Below, one piece after another: positions 4,390 through 6,197 of a DNA stretch of 6,197 nucleotides. The DNA is taken from the NCBI GenBank assembly GCA_030452025.1, contig JAKDNC010000219.1, positions 1 through 6,197 on the forward strand, in the 5' to 3' direction. Origin of the DNA: Nocardioides sp. (lineage in GTDB: Bacteria > Actinomycetota > Actinomycetes > Propionibacteriales > Nocardioidaceae). The notes beneath the pieces are model-generated. The model did no database searches. It saw nothing but the letters and a program-made list of their open reading frames with translations, and was not told the DNA's origin. Positions within the stretch are counted from its first letter, which is position 1. The number at the start of each line of letters is the position of its first letter. Position numbers and translations under genes: made by a program.

Positions 4390-4713
4390 GTGAACCTGCA
4401 CGACTGGATCGATGAACTGCTCGATGTCCTCGACGTCGACCACGAGGTGGACGAGGCCCTGGTCCTCGACCTTGCCCGGGTCGCTGCCCACGGCGTCGTG
4501 CGCCCGGCCGCGCCGATCTCGACCTACCTGTTGGGCTACGCCGCCGGTGCTCGGGCCCTCTCCCCCGACGAGATCGAGACCCTCGCGGGGAAGGCAGCGG
4601 AGCTCGCCGCCACCTGGGATCGCCCCGCCGATGCCCCGGATCCCATCGACGTCGACGACCCGATCCCCGACGACAGCGCTGTCGACCACACCGCGGACGT
4701 CTTCGAGGCCTGA
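4390..4713 (+). CDS. DUF6457-type protein, probable partner of the MobA-like enzyme
   Basis: 107 residues from the GTG at 4390. It begins NLHDWIDELLDVLDVDHEVD and has the VLDLARVAAHGVVRPAAP and LLGYAAG segments I recognise from DUF6457 proteins, small actinobacterial helical proteins found next to or fused with MobA-like transferases. The C-terminal 30 residues are rich in Asp and Pro and probably disordered. It follows the MobA-like gene by 40 bases on the same strand, so the two are likely co-expressed. A role in molybdenum cofactor delivery is inferred from this context only, as the biochemical function is unknown to me. No strong ribosome binding site is seen; TAGAAA at 4374-4379 and AAATCT (7 bases before the GTG) are possible promoter boxes. 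Confidence 0.85.
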   Translation: MNLHDWIDELLDVLDVDHEVDEALVLDLARVAAHGVVRPAAPISTYLLGYAAGARALSPDEIETLAGKAAELAATWDRPADAPDPIDVDDPIPDDSAVDHTADVFEA

Positions 4714-4765
4714 GCCGCCAACGGCCCCTCTCGCCGTACTCCCGGGACGTCCGGCGCCTCGGCTG

Positions 4766-4801
4766 CCCCGACGACCACACCGCAGGACGTTGTCGTCGGG
4801 G
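4766..4801. repeat. Perfect 10-bp inverted repeat upstream of the quinone oxidoreductase
   Basis: CCCCGACGAC (4766-4775) and GTCGTCGGGG (4792-4801) pair perfectly across a 16-base loop. It begins 52 bases after the DUF6457 stop and ends 3 bases before the candidate -10 of the next gene. It may be a terminator for the preceding unit, without a T-tract, or an operator over the promoter. Confidence 0.6.
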
Positions 4802-4804
4802 TTC

Positions 4805-4810
4805 TACGCT
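4805..4810 (+). promoter_or_regulatory. Candidate leaderless -10 box for the quinone oxidoreductase
   Basis: TACGCT is 6 bases before the ATG at 4817, fits TANNNT, and no Shine-Dalgarno sequence is present (the intervening bases are GGCCAC). A TTGTCG at 4790-4795 is too close to be a normal -35. Confidence 0.5.
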
Positions 4811-4816
4811 GGCCAC

Positions 4817-5785
4817 ATGCGTGCCGTGATCGCCGCCGAGCCCGGCGGCCCCGAAGTCCTGACCGTCACCGACCTGCCCGACCCGGAGCCTACGGCCGGC
4901 GAGGTCCTGGTCAGGGTCGCTGCGACCGCGGTGAACCGGGCCGACCTGCTCCAGCGCCAAGGGTTCTACCCGCCTCCGCCCGGCGCCTCCGAGGTGATCG
5001 GTCTCGAGTGCAGCGGCACGATCTCGGCGCTCGGCGAAGGCGTCACCGGCCTGAAGATCGGCGACGAGGTCTGCGCCCTGCTCGCCGGTGGCGGGTACGC
5101 CGAGTTGGTCGCCGTACCCGTCGGTCAGGTGATGCCCGTGCCCGACGGGGTCTCCCTCGTCGACGCTGCGGCTCTTCCCGAAGTGGCCTGCACGGTGTGG
5201 TCCAATGTCTTCATGGGCGCCGGGCTCGAGCCGGGTGAGAAGTTCTTGGTGCACGGCGGCGCCGGCGGGATCGGCACCTTCGCGATCCAGCTGGCCTCGG
5301 CCTGGTCCACCAAGGTCTTCACCACCGCCGGGACCCCCGAGAAGCTGGCAACGTGTGCTGCGCTCGGCGCTGACGTGACGATCAACTATCACGACGAGGA
5401 CTTCGTCGAGGTGCTCAAGGAGTCCGGCGGGGCCGACGTCATCCTCGACAACATGGGGGCGAAATACCTGCCCCGCAACGTCGACGCCCTCGCCACCGGC
5501 GGGCGGCTGGTCGTGATCGGCATGCAGGGGGGAACGAAGGGCGAGCTCAACCTCGGCAAGCTCCTCACCAAGCGCGCCTCGGTGGCCGCCGCCTCGTTGC
5601 GCTCCCGACCGCTCGAGGAGAAGGCGGAGATCTGCGCATCGGTCGTCGAGCACGTGTGGCCGCTGGTCGCCGACGGCCAGGTGCAGCCAGTCGTTCACCA
5701 CTCGCTGCCGCTGGAGCAGGCCGGCGACGCGCACCGTCAGATCGAGGGCAGCGAACATGTCGGGAAGATCCTGCTGACCACCTGA
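4817..5785 (+). CDS. PIG3-type NAD(P)H quinone oxidoreductase (zinc-independent MDR family)
   Basis: 322 residues, the usual length for the PIG3/TP53I3-like quinone oxidoreductases. The N-terminal GroES-like catalytic domain covers about 1-120, with AVNRADLLQRQGFYPPPPG at 38-56 and the IGLECSG motif at 61-67, typical of the PIG3 branch. The Rossmann domain follows, with the nucleotide-binding loop HGGAGGIG at 146-153, and DNMG and VVIGMQGG later. The zinc-ligand pattern of classic alcohol dehydrogenases is absent, consistent with reduction of quinones or other electrophiles using NAD(P)H. It should be cytoplasmic. The ATG at 4817 lacks a ribosome binding site and probably lies at the 5' end of the message. 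Next to it is bpa, an order that resembles Mycobacterium tuberculosis, where from memory Rv3777 lies close to Rv3780. Confidence 0.93.
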   Translation: MRAVIAAEPGGPEVLTVTDLPDPEPTAGEVLVRVAATAVNRADLLQRQGFYPPPPGASEVIGLECSGTISALGEGVTGLKIGDEVCALLAGGGYAELVAVPVGQVMPVPDGVSLVDAAALPEVACTVWSNVFMGAGLEPGEKFLVHGGAGGIGTFAIQLASAWSTKVFTTAGTPEKLATCAALGADVTINYHDEDFVEVLKESGGADVILDNMGAKYLPRNVDALATGGRLVVIGMQGGTKGELNLGKLLTKRASVAAASLRSRPLEEKAEICASVVEHVWPLVADGQVQPVVHHSLPLEQAGDAHRQIEGSEHVGKILLTT

Positions 5786-5812
5786 GCCTTCTCCACGCTG
5801 AGCGGCCCTGAG

Positions 5813-5818
5813 TAGGGT
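5813..5818 (+). promoter_or_regulatory. Candidate leaderless -10 box for bpa
   Basis: TAGGGT is 7 bases before the ATG at 5826 and fits TANNNT; no purine-rich ribosome binding site precedes the start. It also forms part of a small CCCT-AGGG inverted repeat (5806-5817). Confidence 0.45.
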
Positions 5819-5825
5819 TGGCGCC

Positions 5826-6197
5826 ATGAGTGAGAACGAGCCCGAGGAGCACGTCGTCGTCATCGGGCCGGACGGGCAGCCGCTCGGCACCGTCCCGGCC
5901 AGCGCCATCACCGCGACGACGGACGGGGAGGGCCAGGCGGGCGAGGACCAGGAGGGCGACGAGCGCCACATCACCGAGCTCGTCGAACAGCCCGCCAAGG
6001 TGATGCGGATCGGCAGCATGATCCGCCAGCTCCTCGACGAGGTGAAGTCTGCCCCGCTGGACGAGGCGAGCCGCAGTCGCCTCGCCGAGATCCACAAGGC
6101 CTCCATCAAGGAGCTCGAGGCCGGCCTGGCGCCCGAGCTGGTCGAGGAGCTCGAGCGCCTCTCCCTGCCGTTCGCCGAGGGCACCCCAAGCGAAGGG
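5826..6197 (+). CDS. bpa: Bacterial proteasome activator Bpa (PafE), C-terminus cut by the window edge
   Basis: 124 residues visible; the gene continues past the right edge. The core matches what I know of mycobacterial Bpa (Rv3780): ITELVEQPAKVMRIGSMIRQLL at 49-70, APLDEASRSRLAEIH at 76-90 and LEAGLAPELVEELERLSLPF at 97-116. The N-terminal 48 residues are acidic and probably disordered. Bpa forms a dodecameric ring that opens the actinobacterial 20S proteasome without ATP, docking through a C-terminal GQYL motif; that motif lies outside this window and is not verified. Its presence implies that the organism has a proteasome. The ATG at 5826 is 40 bases after the oxidoreductase stop, with its own promoter-like box, so it may be transcribed alone as well as by read-through. 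Confidence 0.95.
   Translation, partial: MSENEPEEHVVVIGPDGQPLGTVPASAITATTDGEGQAGEDQEGDERHITELVEQPAKVMRIGSMIRQLLDEVKSAPLDEASRSRLAEIHKASIKELEAGLAPELVEELERLSLPFAEGTPSEG

Noticed and set aside
4214..6184. Minus-strand open frame of 656 codons
   Set aside because: It is antisense to the DUF6457, quinone oxidoreductase and bpa genes, all of which have clear family motifs. Its composition is low-complexity Arg/Gly/Ser typical of the opposite strand of GC-rich genes.

Overview
The window is ordinary high-GC actinobacterial chromosome. The gene content points to the Nocardioides/Nocardioidaceae neighbourhood or a close relative: a bacterial proteasome activator (Bpa), a TB7.3-type free-standing biotin carrier, a MobA-like protein followed by a DUF6457 protein, and many genes that look leaderless. 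The genus is an inference. There is no sign of phage, insertion sequence, CRISPR array or other mobile DNA.

Layout. At the left edge is the start of a secreted protein gene (minus strand) with a clear signal peptide. Its upstream region carries four phased TGCA motifs. Next is tRNA-Ser(GCT) on the minus strand, with a strong hairpin terminator downstream and its promoter upstream. A minus-strand gene for a small two-helix membrane protein with a PH-like cytoplasmic part diverges from a plus-strand gene for a helical protein of unknown function. A near-perfect CRP/GlxR-type box lies between them. A plus-strand tRNA-Ser(TGA) with encoded CCA follows, converging on a minus-strand cluster. That cluster runs, in transcription order, from a nitrilase-family amidohydrolase to a 9-10 helix membrane protein to a small biotin/lipoyl carrier. 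Divergent from the nitrilase, on the plus strand, are a MobA-like nucleotidyltransferase, a DUF6457 protein, a PIG3-type quinone oxidoreductase, and the proteasome activator Bpa, which is cut by the right edge.

How it fits together. The MobA-like and DUF6457 pair is probably linked to molybdenum cofactor finishing. The nitrilase is likely a metabolite-repair or amide-hydrolysis enzyme. The biotin carrier would need a biotin ligase and a partner carboxylase elsewhere. Bpa would open the 20S proteasome for ATP-independent degradation. Otherwise the genes look like separate housekeeping units and not one pathway.

The most interesting signals are regulatory. Several genes have an ANNNT or TANNNT -10-like box 6-7 bases before the start codon and no proper Shine-Dalgarno sequence, which suggests widespread leaderless transcription. 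In one case the TAA stop of the upstream gene supplies the first three bases of the box. Compact repeats lie in several intergenic gaps: a 13-bp tandem repeat between nitrilase and mobA, a 10-bp perfect inverted repeat just before the quinone oxidoreductase promoter, phased TGCA motifs, and a CRP-type palindrome. I found no convincing undescribed multi-gene system.
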